Below, one piece after another: positions 49,574 to 58,243 of a stretch of 58,907 bases of DNA; position 1 is the first letter of the stretch; each line of letters begins with the position of its first letter. Source of the DNA: Gemmatimonadota bacterium (GTDB lineage: Bacteria; Gemmatimonadota; Gemmatimonadetes; Gemmatimonadales; GWC2-71-9); the NCBI GenBank assembly GCA_003221895.1, contig QHUJ01000130.1:1-58907 (forward strand). The letters are read 5' to 3'. The notes under the pieces are model-generated. The model saw nothing but the letters and a program-made list of their open reading frames with translations. It searched no databases and was not told where the DNA came from. Position numbers and translations under genes: made by a program.

Positions 49574-50934
49574 TGGCTCGGGAACAAATGAATACGGCTG
49601 TCATGACCGGGGGTGGACGAGAAATCGCCCCGGCGACAGGAAAACTCGGTATCATGCTCGTCGGTCTCGGCGCGGTGTCGACGACGTTCATCGCCGGCGT
49701 GGAAAACGTGCGGCGCGGGCACTCGCTGCCGATCGGGTCGCTCAGCCAGATGGCCACGATTCGCCTCGGCAAACGCACCGACAAACGCGCCCCCAAGATC
49801 AAGGAGTTCGTGCCGCTCGCGGATCTCAAGGACCTCGTGTTCGCCGCGTGGGATCCCATTCCCGACGACGCCTACACCGCCGCGGTTAAGGCCGGTGTGC
49901 TCGATCGGCACGAGCATCTCGACCCGATCAAGGCGTTCCTGCAGGACATCACGCCGATGCCCGCCGTGTTCGATCAGTACTACGTGAAGCGGCTGCAGGG
50001 GACGAACGTCAAACGCGGCAAGAACAAGCGCGAGCTGGCCGAACAGCTGCGTGACGACATCCGCGCATTCAAGAAGAACTCCGGGCTCGACCGGATCGTG
50101 ATCGTCTGGTGCGCGTCCACCGAAGTCTTCCTCACCCCGGGGCCCGCGCATCAGTCGCTGCAGGCCTTTGAAAAAGCGATGGAGCAGAATGACCAGTCGA
50201 TTGCCCCGTCGATGGTGTACGCCTACGCGGCGTTGATGGAGAACGTCCCCTTCGCAAACGGCGCGCCCAATCTGACGGTCGACCTCCCCGTCATGGAGCG
50301 GTTGGCGGAGGAGCGCCACGTGCCGATCGGCGGCAAGGACTTCAAGACCGGTCAGACGATGATGAAGAGCGTACTCGCGCCGGCGTTCAAGGCTCGGATG
50401 CTGGGGCTCTCCGGCTGGTACTCCACGAACATCCTGGGCAATCGCGACGGTGAAGTGCTCGACGACCCCGAATCATTCAAGACGAAGGAAGAGTCGAAAC
50501 TGGGCCTGCTCGAGCACATTCTGCAGCCGGATGTCTATCCGGAGCTGTACGGGAAGGTGTACCACAAGGTGCGGATCAACTATTACCCGCCGCGTGGTGA
50601 CAACAAAGAGGGCTGGGACAACATCGACATCTTCGGATGGCTCGGCTATCCGATGCAGATCAAGGTCGACTTCCTGTGCCGGGACTCGATCCTCGCGGCG
50701 CCGATCGTGCTCGACCTGGCATTGTTCTTCGACCTGGCCGCGCGGGCGGGTCTGTCGGGCATCCAGGAGTGGCTCTCTTTCTACTTTAAGAGCCCCCAAT
50801 TCGCGCCTGGCCTGTACGCCGAGCACGATCTGTTCATTCAGCAGATCAAGCTGAAGAACACCTTGCGATGGATGATGGGCGAGGAGCAGATCACTCACCT
50901 CGGCATCGAGTACTACGAATACGCGGAAAAATAG
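49573..50934 (+). CDS. ino1: Inositol-3-phosphate synthase
   Basis: 453 aa. Converts glucose 6-phosphate to 1L-myo-inositol 3-phosphate (NAD-dependent). Evidence: N-terminal LGIMLVGLGAVSTTFIAGV (NAD site), the catalytic-region segments VPIGGKDFKTGQTMMKSVLAPAF and GWYSTNILGNRDGEVLDDPESFKTKEESK, and VYHKVRINYYPPRGDNKEGWDNIDIFGW. These are specific to the Ino1/MIPS family. TGATG coupling with the CDP-alcohol transferase. This points to inositol-containing lipids rather than free osmolyte. Confidence 0.93.
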   Translation: MAREQMNTAVMTGGGREIAPATGKLGIMLVGLGAVSTTFIAGVENVRRGHSLPIGSLSQMATIRLGKRTDKRAPKIKEFVPLADLKDLVFAAWDPIPDDAYTAAVKAGVLDRHEHLDPIKAFLQDITPMPAVFDQYYVKRLQGTNVKRGKNKRELAEQLRDDIRAFKKNSGLDRIVIVWCASTEVFLTPGPAHQSLQAFEKAMEQNDQSIAPSMVYAYAALMENVPFANGAPNLTVDLPVMERLAEERHVPIGGKDFKTGQTMMKSVLAPAFKARMLGLSGWYSTNILGNRDGEVLDDPESFKTKEESKLGLLEHILQPDVYPELYGKVYHKVRINYYPPRGDNKEGWDNIDIFGWLGYPMQIKVDFLCRDSILAAPIVLDLALFFDLAARAGLSGIQEWLSFYFKSPQFAPGLYAEHDLFIQQIKLKNTLRWMMGEEQITHLGIEYYEYAEK

Positions 50935-50956
50935 CTGCAGCAGCAGGTGATCGAAG

Positions 50957-50986
50957 GGGCCGTCGCGCATGGCTTTGCGACGGCCC
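50957..50986 (+). terminator. Strong hairpin after ino1
   Basis: GGGCCGTCGC (50957-50966) pairs perfectly with GCGACGGCCC (50977-50986), ten-base loop. No T run follows, so it is either a factor-dependent terminator or an mRNA-stabilising stem. A TTAGCT box follows at 50996-51001. Confidence 0.55.
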
Positions 50987-51070
50987 AGCACCCTATTAGC
51001 TTGTCCCGGCCATGATCGTGGTAGCTCCCGCAGCCGACAGGTTCTGCACCACCCCAGGAGACGCTCGCGA

Positions 51071-53557
51071 ATGATCAGTTTGACGCCGTTGCTCGCGTTC
51101 CTTCAGAACGCTGCCACGCCCACGCCCGCCCCATCCCAGCATGCCGCCGGCGGTGAAGCGGCACTCGTCCTGCCGGACCTCAATCAGGCGACGTTCCTGG
51201 GCGGAATTGGCGGGCGCGCGCTGCTGCTCTGGGGTCTCGTGATCTGCGCGCTGGGGTTGCTCTTCGGTCTCGCGCAGTACACCCAGCTGCGCAACCTGCC
51301 GGTGCATCGGGCGATGCGCGAGATCTCGGAACTGATTTACGAGACCTGCAAAACGTACCTCCTCACGCAGGGTCGCTTCCTTCTTATTCTCTGGGTCTTC
51401 ATCGGCTCGATCGTCGCGCTGTACTTCGGCACGCTTGCCGAGACCGTGAATGCGGCGGGTGTGACCGTGCGCGGCTTTCCGGCGATCAAAGTGATCGTCA
51501 TCCTGTTGTTCAGCCTGATCGGGATCGCTGGGAGCTACGGCGTCGCCTGGTTCGGCATTCGCGTGAACACCTTCGCCAATTCCCGCACCGCCTTCGCCAG
51601 CCTCACGGGCAAGCCGTATCCCAACCACGCCATTCCGCTGAAGGCCGGGATGAGCATCGGGATGTTGCTGATCAGCGTCGAGCTGCTGCTGATGCTCCTG
51701 ATCCTGCTGTTCATTCCGGGGGACTATGCGGGACCCTGCTTTATCGGCTTCGCGATCGGCGAATCACTCGGCGCCGCTGCCCTGCGTGTCGCGGGCGGCA
51801 TCTTCACGAAAATCGCCGACATCGGCGCCGACCTCATGAAGATCGTGTTCAAGATCAAGGAGGATGATGCGCGCAATCCCGGCGTCATCGCCGATTGCAC
51901 GGGCGACAACGCGGGCGATTCGGTGGGGCCGAGCGCCGACGGGTTCGAGACGTACGGCGTAACCGGCGTCGCGCTCATCTCATTCATTCTGCTCGCCGTG
52001 CATGATCCGCTGGTCAAGGTGCAGCTGCTTGTCTGGATCTTCGCGATGCGCGTGATGATGATCGTGGCGTCCGGCCTCTCGTACTTCCTGAATGCCGCGT
52101 TCACGAAAGCCAAGTATCAAAACTCCGACCATATGAATTTCGAGGCTCCGCTGACGACGCTCGTCTGGCTCACGTCGTTCGTGTCCGTGGCCCTGACGTT
52201 TCTGGCTTCCAGACTGTTGATCCCGCACATCGGCGGCGATCCCACATTGTGGTGGAAGCTGTCGCTCGTGATCACCTGCGGGACGCTCGCCGGCGCCATC
52301 ATCCCCGAGCTCGTGAAGGTCTTTACCTCCGTCGGGTCGCGTCACGTGCGCGAGATCGTCACATCGTCACGCGAGGGCGGGGCCTCGCTGAACATTCTGT
52401 CGGGCTTCGTGGCCGGGAACTTCAGCGCGTTCTGGTTAGGGATGACGATGATGACGCTGATGGCCATCGCGTTCGGCGTCAGCACCACCGGTCTCGGCGG
52501 GCTGATGCTCGCTCCGGCGGTGTTCGCGTTCGGCCTGGTCGCGTTCGGATTCCTGGGCATGGGACCGGTGACGATTGCGGTCGACTCCTACGGACCGGTC
52601 ACCGACAACGCGCAGTCGGTTTACGAGCTGTCGTTGATCGAGCAGGTGCCCAACGTGCGCGGGGAGATCAAGAAGGACTTCGGGTTCGAGCCGAACTTCG
52701 CGCGGGCCAAGGAGAATCTGGAAGAAAACGACGGGGCGGGAAACACCTTCAAGGCGACCGCAAAGCCTGTGCTGATCGGCACGGCGGTCGTCGGCGCCAC
52801 GACGATGATTTTTTCTATTATCGTAGCGCTGACCCACGGGCTCGAACCGGAGCTGTTGTCGAACCTGTCGATCCTGCACCCGCCGTTTTTGCTGGGACTG
52901 ATTACCGGCGGCGCGGTGATCTACTGGTTCACCGGCGCGTCGACGCAGGCGGTGACCACGGGCGCGTATCGCGCCGTCGAATTCATCAAGGCGAACATCC
53001 GGCTCGAGGGGACGACCAGGGCCTCGGTGTCCGACAGCAAGAAGGTGGTGGAGATCTGCACCCAATACGCGCAGAAGGGGATGTTCAACATCTTCCTGAC
53101 CGTGTTCTTCGCGACGCTCGCCTTCGCGTTCTTCGAGCCGTACTTCTTCATCGGGTACCTGATCTCGATCGCGTTGTTCGGGCTCTATCAGGCCATCTTC
53201 ATGGCCGATGCCGGCGGCGCGTGGGACAACGCCAAGAAGATCGTGGAGACCGAGCTGAAGCAGAAAGGCACGCCATTGCACGACGCCACCGTCGTCGGCG
53301 ATACCGTGGGCGACCCATTCAAGGATACGTCGTCGGTCGCGATGAACCCGATCATCAAGTTCACGACCCTGTTTGGCCTGCTCGCCGTCGAGCTGGCGGT
53401 CTCGCTGACCGCCCGGCGCGGGGCCACGCTGAGCCTGGTGCTCGCGGGGACGTTCCTGATCATCGCGCTGGCGTTCGTTTGGCGCTCCTTCTACGCGATG
53501 CGGATCGAGTCCGCCGTCAAATCGGAACGGGCTCCCGCGCGGGCGCAGGTTCGTTAA
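51071..53557 (+). CDS. hppA: Membrane-bound H+-translocating pyrophosphatase
   Basis: 828 aa, about 16 helices. Couples PPi hydrolysis to proton (or Na+) pumping. The PPi site motifs are ARNPGVIADCTGDNAGDSVG and, in the second half, FMADAGGAWDNAKK and DATVVGDTVGDPFKDTSSVAMNPIIK. The position next to GNTF is Lys (GNTFKATAK), as in K+-independent enzymes. The motif DNxGDxxG is present but CTGD/SVGPSADGF differ from the usual family sequences, so it is a divergent subclass. ATG at 51071 is preceded by AGGAG; an in-frame start at 50969 runs through the terminator hairpin. Confidence 0.9.
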   Translation: MISLTPLLAFLQNAATPTPAPSQHAAGGEAALVLPDLNQATFLGGIGGRALLLWGLVICALGLLFGLAQYTQLRNLPVHRAMREISELIYETCKTYLLTQGRFLLILWVFIGSIVALYFGTLAETVNAAGVTVRGFPAIKVIVILLFSLIGIAGSYGVAWFGIRVNTFANSRTAFASLTGKPYPNHAIPLKAGMSIGMLLISVELLLMLLILLFIPGDYAGPCFIGFAIGESLGAAALRVAGGIFTKIADIGADLMKIVFKIKEDDARNPGVIADCTGDNAGDSVGPSADGFETYGVTGVALISFILLAVHDPLVKVQLLVWIFAMRVMMIVASGLSYFLNAAFTKAKYQNSDHMNFEAPLTTLVWLTSFVSVALTFLASRLLIPHIGGDPTLWWKLSLVITCGTLAGAIIPELVKVFTSVGSRHVREIVTSSREGGASLNILSGFVAGNFSAFWLGMTMMTLMAIAFGVSTTGLGGLMLAPAVFAFGLVAFGFLGMGPVTIAVDSYGPVTDNAQSVYELSLIEQVPNVRGEIKKDFGFEPNFARAKENLEENDGAGNTFKATAKPVLIGTAVVGATTMIFSIIVALTHGLEPELLSNLSILHPPFLLGLITGGAVIYWFTGASTQAVTTGAYRAVEFIKANIRLEGTTRASVSDSKKVVEICTQYAQKGMFNIFLTVFFATLAFAFFEPYFFIGYLISIALFGLYQAIFMADAGGAWDNAKKIVETELKQKGTPLHDATVVGDTVGDPFKDTSSVAMNPIIKFTTLFGLLAVELAVSLTARRGATLSLVLAGTFLIIALAFVWRSFYAMRIESAVKSERAPARAQVR

Positions 53558-53567
53558 CGAGGGCAGC

Positions 53568-54002
53568 GTGACGTCTGCCCAGATCGCCGTCACGGCGCTC
53601 GGCGCCGTCGCTATCGTCTGGGTGCTCTGGTACTTCCTCTACTCGCGGGGCAACGCAGTCGCGTCGACGCCGACGGCAGGAGGCGTGCAGGAAGTGCGTG
53701 TCACGGTGAAGGGCGGGTACACGCCCGACACGATCGTCGTGCGGGCGGGCCAGCCGGTCCGGCTGCAGTTCTACCGGGACGAGACCGCCGACTGCTCGGA
53801 ACGCGTGGTGTTCGAGGAGTTCGGCATCGACCAGCAGCTTCCACCGTTTCAGACGACCACCGTTGAGTTCACCCCCGAGAAACCGGGCGAGTATCCGTTC
53901 CGCTGCGGCATGAGCATGCTGAAGGGTCTGCTCGTTGTGGAGCCGGCCGGTGAGCGCCGGGCCGCCCCATCTCCCCACAAATTCCACGGCGTCGCGGCAT
54001 GA
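53568..54002 (+). CDS. Membrane-anchored cupredoxin-domain protein
   Basis: 144 aa. N-terminal membrane helix ([19 protein letters not shown]), a linker, then a cupredoxin_1 domain: [52 protein letters not shown]. Cys in DCSE and the C-G-M-x-M motif are the likely copper ligands, as in the copper-efflux-linked cupredoxin family. The 3' end overlaps the copA start by four bases (53999-54002), so it is coupled to the exporter. Possibly a periplasmic copper acceptor or chaperone for CopA. Confidence 0.82.
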   Translation: MTSAQIAVTALGAVAIVWVLWYFLYSRGNAVASTPTAGGVQEVRVTVKGGYTPDTIVVRAGQPVRLQFYRDETADCSERVVFEEFGIDQQLPPFQTTTVEFTPEKPGEYPFRCGMSMLKGLLVVEPAGERRAAPSPHKFHGVAA

Positions 54003-56590
54003 GCAAAACCCGCATCGTCCTGCCGATCGAAGGGATGACCTGCGCGAGCTGCGCCGCCACGGTGCAAGAAGCGCTCACGGGCGCGGCGGGCGTGTCGTCC
54101 GCCGGAGTCAACTTCGCGACGAACAAGGCGGCCATCGAATACGACGACGGCCATACGAATGTCGCCGAATTGATCAAGACCGTCCGCGCCGCCGGCTACA
54201 ACTGCGGCAAGGCGAGCGTGACGTTCGGGCTCACCGATCTGCATTACGCGCCGAGCGTGGCGCCACTGGAGCAGTCGCTGGCGTCCGTGCCCGGTGTCAT
54301 TCGCGCCGTCGCGAACCAGGCGACGGAAACGGCGACCGTCGATTACGTGCCCGGCGTCGTGACCGCCGCCGATTTGGAACAGGCGGTCACGGCGGCCGGG
54401 TTCGAGGTGGCGGAGCCCATTGCCGCCGAGGACCCGATCGAGCGCGAGCGCATTGCGCGCAGCCGCGAAATCCGCACGCTGACCTGGAAGTTCGTCCTGG
54501 CGGCCGTCGTGACGGTTGTCGCGATGCTCGGCTCGATGTTGCTGATGGCCGATCGTCCCATGGGCGACAATGGGACGATGAAACAGGTGGATTTGCTCGG
54601 CCGGCTGTTGATGCCGGTCGCCATTGCGCTGAGGGACTGGGTGAGCGGCCAGGGGTGGGTGCTCGACCTCGATTGGGTGAAGTGGGGTCTGGCGCTCGTC
54701 ACGCTGCCCGTGGTGATCTGGTCCGGACAGCAGTTCTACAAGGGCACCTGGAGCGGCTTGCGTCACCGCACCGCCGATATGAACACGCTGATCGGCGTCG
54801 GCACCGGCACGGCGTTCCTGTACTCACTTGTGGCCACGGCAGCGCCGGGGTTTTTCCTGCGCGCCGGTCTTCCGGCTGATGTCTACTACGAGGCGGTTAC
54901 GGCGATCATTGCTCTGGTGCTGCTGGGCCGGCTGCTGGAAGCGCGCGCCAAAGGGCGGACGTCGGAGGCGATCCGCCGGCTGGCGGCGTTGCGCGCCAAG
55001 GCCGCGCACGTGGTGCGCGATGGTCACGAAACCGACGTCGCGGTCGAAGAGGTGGTCGTCGGCGACCTCGTGATCGTGAAGCCAGGCGAGAAGATCCCGG
55101 TGGACGGCGTGGTGACCGACGGTGCGTCCGCGGTCAACGAGTCGATGCTGACCGGTGAGCCGATTCCCGTTGCCAAGAAGCCGGGCGACGAAGTCGTCGG
55201 CGGCACGCTGAACACGACCGGGAGCATCACGTTCCGTACCACGCGCGTCGGCAAGGAAACGGCGCTGGGTCAGATCGTGCAGCTCGTCGAGGACGCGCAG
55301 GCGACGAAGGCACCGATCCAGAAGTTGGCGGACCGCGTCGCCGGCGTATTCGTGCCGATCGTCATCGCGTTGGCGATCGCGTCGTTCGTCGCGTGGTTCG
55401 ACTTCGGGCCGTCGCCGGAGGCGCGTGCCCTCGTATATGCGACGGTGGCATTCGTCACTGTGCTCATCATCGCCTGCCCATGCGCGCTCGGACTCGCCAC
55501 GCCCACCGCGATTCTGGTCGGAACGGGAAGGGCCGCAGAGTACGGCATTCTGATCCGCAGCGGCGAGGCGTTGGAGCGGCTGGCGAACGCGAAGACCGTG
55601 CTGCTGGATAAGACCGGTACGATCACCGAAGGCAGTCCTACGGTTACGCACATCGTCACGGCCAAGAAGCCCGACGGCACACCCATCAGCCCGGCGGACG
55701 TGCTCAAGTGGGCCGCCTCGGTGGAGCAGCGCTCGGAGCATCCGCTGGCTCAAGCGATTCTCAAGGCGGCGCAGGACAAGCAGGTCTCGCTCCTGCCGGT
55801 CGAGAAATTTGCCGCGATGGAAGGTCGCGGGGTGCGGGGCACGGTCGATCGCCGCATCATCGAGGTCGTCTCCCTGCGCCACGCGCGCGAGCGGAGCCTC
55901 GAGCTGGGGTCGCTCGGCGCCGATGCCGATCGCCTCGCGGCGCAGGCGCGCTCGCCGGTGATCGTGGTCGTCAACAACACCGTCTACGCGGTGATCGCGA
56001 TCTCCGATCCGATCAAACCGACGTCGAAAACCGCCATCGCGCAGCTGACGCGGCTGGGCATGCCGATCGTGATGGTGTCGGGCGACTCCCGCAAAGGCGC
56101 GGAAGCGGTGGCCGCCGAGGTCGGGATCGAAGACGTGATCGCCGAGGTGCTGCCGTCGCAGAAGGCGGATCTCGTAAGGAAGCTGCAGCGCCAGGGCAAG
56201 CATATCGTGATGGTCGGCGACGGCATCAACGACGCGCCGGCACTGGCGCAGGCCGATGTCGGGATCGCGATCGGGACCGGCACCGACATCGCGATGGAGG
56301 CCTCCGACGTGACGCTCATCCGTGGCGACCTGCGCGCCGTGTTCACCGCGATCGAGCTGGCGCGCCGGACGATGCGCACCATTCGCTGGAACCTGATCTG
56401 GGCGTTCGGCTATAACGTACTGCTGATTCCTATCGCGGCGGGCGCGCTCTATCCGATCACGGGATGGGTGCTGTCGCCGGTGCTGGCCAGCGCGGCCATG
56501 GCCTGGTCGAGTCTCTCGGTCGTGCTGAACAGCCTGACACTGCGGCGCTTCGAGCCGCGCTGGACCACGCTCGTGGCGGAGGGACCCTGA
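53999..56590 (+). CDS. copA: Copper-exporting P1B-type ATPase CopA
   Basis: 863 aa. First HMA domain with GMTCASC (residues about 10-18); a second HMA-like region (about 77-140) has lost the Cys pair. Eight membrane helices with the CPC metal site ([10 protein letters not shown], near 490), phosphatase loop TGEPIP, phosphorylation site DKTGTITEG (near 537), and [10 protein letters not shown] hinge (near 740). Exports Cu+ from cytosol to periplasm. An inserted loop ([16 protein letters not shown]) lies between the first helices. Operon: cupredoxin, copA, small protein; copZ convergent. Confidence 0.94.
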   Translation: MSKTRIVLPIEGMTCASCAATVQEALTGAAGVSSAGVNFATNKAAIEYDDGHTNVAELIKTVRAAGYNCGKASVTFGLTDLHYAPSVAPLEQSLASVPGVIRAVANQATETATVDYVPGVVTAADLEQAVTAAGFEVAEPIAAEDPIERERIARSREIRTLTWKFVLAAVVTVVAMLGSMLLMADRPMGDNGTMKQVDLLGRLLMPVAIALRDWVSGQGWVLDLDWVKWGLALVTLPVVIWSGQQFYKGTWSGLRHRTADMNTLIGVGTGTAFLYSLVATAAPGFFLRAGLPADVYYEAVTAIIALVLLGRLLEARAKGRTSEAIRRLAALRAKAAHVVRDGHETDVAVEEVVVGDLVIVKPGEKIPVDGVVTDGASAVNESMLTGEPIPVAKKPGDEVVGGTLNTTGSITFRTTRVGKETALGQIVQLVEDAQATKAPIQKLADRVAGVFVPIVIALAIASFVAWFDFGPSPEARALVYATVAFVTVLIIACPCALGLATPTAILVGTGRAAEYGILIRSGEALERLANAKTVLLDKTGTITEGSPTVTHIVTAKKPDGTPISPADVLKWAASVEQRSEHPLAQAILKAAQDKQVSLLPVEKFAAMEGRGVRGTVDRRIIEVVSLRHARERSLELGSLGADADRLAAQARSPVIVVVNNTVYAVIAISDPIKPTSKTAIAQLTRLGMPIVMVSGDSRKGAEAVAAEVGIEDVIAEVLPSQKADLVRKLQRQGKHIVMVGDGINDAPALAQADVGIAIGTGTDIAMEASDVTLIRGDLRAVFTAIELARRTMRTIRWNLIWAFGYNVLLIPIAAGALYPITGWVLSPVLASAAMAWSSLSVVLNSLTLRRFEPRWTTLVAEGP

Positions 56591-56592
56591 CG

Positions 56593-56883
56593 ATGCGGTA
56601 CTTTCATCGCACCAGCGCGAGTCCCGAGCAGGTGCTCGACGTGGCCAAGACCTTCTTTGGCGGGCGCCTCGCTCCGGCCGAAGAATCCCCGCGCCGGCGC
56701 GCATATCAGGGTACCCTGGGACGCATCACGATCAGCGCGCGTCCCGAAGGCGGGCACTACACGTTCGTGGAGGTCGTGACGGATCAGGTGGGCGAGTCCG
56801 AGCTCGACAAACTGGCGAAGCGATTTCTCGGCGACGTCCATCGGCTGGTGGAGCCGACGCACGTTCCGCGCGGCGCCTACTAA
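56593..56883 (+). CDS. Small uncharacterised protein of the copA operon
   Basis: 96 aa, soluble, no recognised domain. Sequence: VLDVAKTFFGGRLAPAEESP, then a beta-rich middle (YQGTLGRITISARPEGGHY), and QVGESELDKLAKRFLGDVH. It begins two bases after the copA stop, so it is cotranscribed. Unknown function; no metal ligands such as Cys pairs are present. Stop overlaps the convergent copZ stop. Confidence 0.6.
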   Translation: MRYFHRTSASPEQVLDVAKTFFGGRLAPAEESPRRRAYQGTLGRITISARPEGGHYTFVEVVTDQVGESELDKLAKRFLGDVHRLVEPTHVPRGAY

Positions 56884-57098
56884 CCAGCGATTTTCGCCCC
56901 GTAGCCCACGCGCACGATCGCCGCGACGAGCTGGTCGGTCGTTACAGAATCGTCATCGAAGTCCACTTCCGCTTCGCCGTCCGGCAAATCGATCACGGCG
57001 GAGTAGACGCCGTTTACAGCCTTCAACGCCTGCTCGACCTTGGCCTGGCAGTGGCCGCAGGTCATGCCTGTCACGCGCAGCTTCACATTGGCCATCAT
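56880..57098 (-). CDS. copZ: CopZ-like copper chaperone (HMA domain)
   Basis: 72 aa single HMA domain. GMTCGHC (Cys14, Cys17) binds Cu(I), with the typical beta-alpha-beta continuation (KVEQALKAVNGVYSAVIDL; VDFDDDSV; AAIVRVGYGAKI). It delivers copper to the HMA domain of CopA. Convergent with the copA operon. Two ATGs at 57098 and 57095; AGGAG is better spaced (7) for the second. Confidence 0.92.
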   Translation of the reverse strand: MMANVKLRVTGMTCGHCQAKVEQALKAVNGVYSAVIDLPDGEAEVDFDDDSVTTDQLVAAIVRVGYGAKIAG

Positions 57099-57126
57099 CT
57101 GCTCCTGATGTAGCTTTCACGCCCAC

Positions 57127-57139
57127 TATAATTTACGAC
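57127..57139 (+). promoter_or_regulatory. Consensus -10 box of the PDH E1 alpha gene
   Basis: TATAAT at 57127-57132, exactly seven bases before the ATG at 57140, which is the normal -10 to +1 distance, so the mRNA probably begins at the start codon. No Shine-Dalgarno sequence is present. The -35 region (about 57103-57108) reads TCCTGA, a weak match. Confidence 0.55.
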
Positions 57140-58243
57140 ATGGATTCCCGCGCCGCGCGTGTGACGCCCGTGCCTTCTTCCATGGCTGCCTCCGTCCCCG
57201 CCACCCGGCCAACGGCCGCGATTCCGGCGGGCACGGTGCTGTCGCGCGAGCAGCTGCTCGAGATCTACTACTACCTCCGCCTGACCAGGACGCTGGAGGA
57301 GCGCCTGGTTGCCCTGTACCGCCAGACCAAGGTGATCGGCGGGCTGTTTCGCTCGCTCGGCCAGGAGGGGGAATCGGTTGGATCGGCGTACGCGCTGGAG
57401 CGCGGCCGCAACAAGGACATCCTCTCCCCCCTGATCCGCAACCTCGGATCGCTGCTCGTTATGGGCGCTCCGCCCATCGAGATCCTGCGGCAGTACATGG
57501 CGAAGGCCGACAGCCCGACCCACGGCCGAGAGCTGAACGTCCATTTCAACGATCTCGAGAGAGGCTACCTCGGGCAGATCTCGCACCTCGGTGACATGAT
57601 CCCGGTCATGGCCGGCATCGCGTTGACCTTCAAGCTGCGCCGCGAGCCCCGGGTCGGCCTCGTGTACATCGGCGACGGCGGGACGTCGACCGGCACCTTT
57701 CACGAAGGCTTGAACCTCGCCGCCGTCCAGCGGCTCCCCCTCGTTGTGATCGGCGAGTACAACCACTGGGCCTACTCGACGCCGCCCGAGAAGCAATTCG
57801 CCGTGAAGGACCTCGCCGAGAAGGCCAAGGGCTATGGAGTGCCGGCGGTGACGGTGGACGGGAATGATGTCTTCGCGGTCTATGAGGCGACCAGGTTTGC
57901 TGTCGAGCGCGCGCGTCGCGGCAAGGGCGTGCACTTCATCGAGGTGAAGACGTACCGCCGCAAAGGACACGCCGAGCACGACGACCAGCATTACGTGCCG
58001 AAAGCCGATCTGGAACGCTGGGCTGGCGAGAACGATCCGATCGATCGCTACGTCCAGCGGGTGCGTTCCGCCGACCTCGTCGCCGACAAGGAGCTCACAG
58101 ACATCGACGATCGCGTGCGGGTCGAGGTCGATCAGGCCACCGACGCGTGCGTCGATGAGCCGCTCCCTGCTGCAGAGACGGCGCTTCCGGGCGTCTATGT
58201 CGACCCGCCGGCCGCCGACAAACTCTGGTTCAAGGCCCTGTGA
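57140..58243 (+). CDS. Pyruvate/branched-chain 2-oxoacid dehydrogenase E1 alpha subunit
   Basis: 367 aa. Thiamine-diphosphate motif GDGGTSTGTFHEGLNLAA...GEYNHWAYSTP (GDG to N, about 26 residues). YRQTKVIGGLFRSLGQE and the conserved THGRELNVHFN are found in PDH and BKDH E1 alpha. The substrate cannot be assigned from this subunit alone. Decarboxylates a 2-oxoacid, with the beta subunit passing the acyl group to E2 lipoate. Short N-terminal extension (MDSRAARVTPVPSSMAAS) before the domain. TGATG coupling with E1 beta. Confidence 0.86.
   Translation: MDSRAARVTPVPSSMAASVPATRPTAAIPAGTVLSREQLLEIYYYLRLTRTLEERLVALYRQTKVIGGLFRSLGQEGESVGSAYALERGRNKDILSPLIRNLGSLLVMGAPPIEILRQYMAKADSPTHGRELNVHFNDLERGYLGQISHLGDMIPVMAGIALTFKLRREPRVGLVYIGDGGTSTGTFHEGLNLAAVQRLPLVVIGEYNHWAYSTPPEKQFAVKDLAEKAKGYGVPAVTVDGNDVFAVYEATRFAVERARRGKGVHFIEVKTYRRKGHAEHDDQHYVPKADLERWAGENDPIDRYVQRVRSADLVADKELTDIDDRVRVEVDQATDACVDEPLPAAETALPGVYVDPPAADKLWFKAL

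Noticed and set aside
52249-53571. A 440-codon frame in another frame of the pyrophosphatase gene
   Set aside because: The hppA frame carries all conserved PPi motifs through this region; the alternative is Arg/Asp/His low-complexity text.
54824-56704. A 626-codon open frame antisense to copA
   Set aside because: High-GC codon bias leaves antisense frames open; copA has all ATPase motifs and the antisense text has no recognisable domain and is Arg/His-rich.
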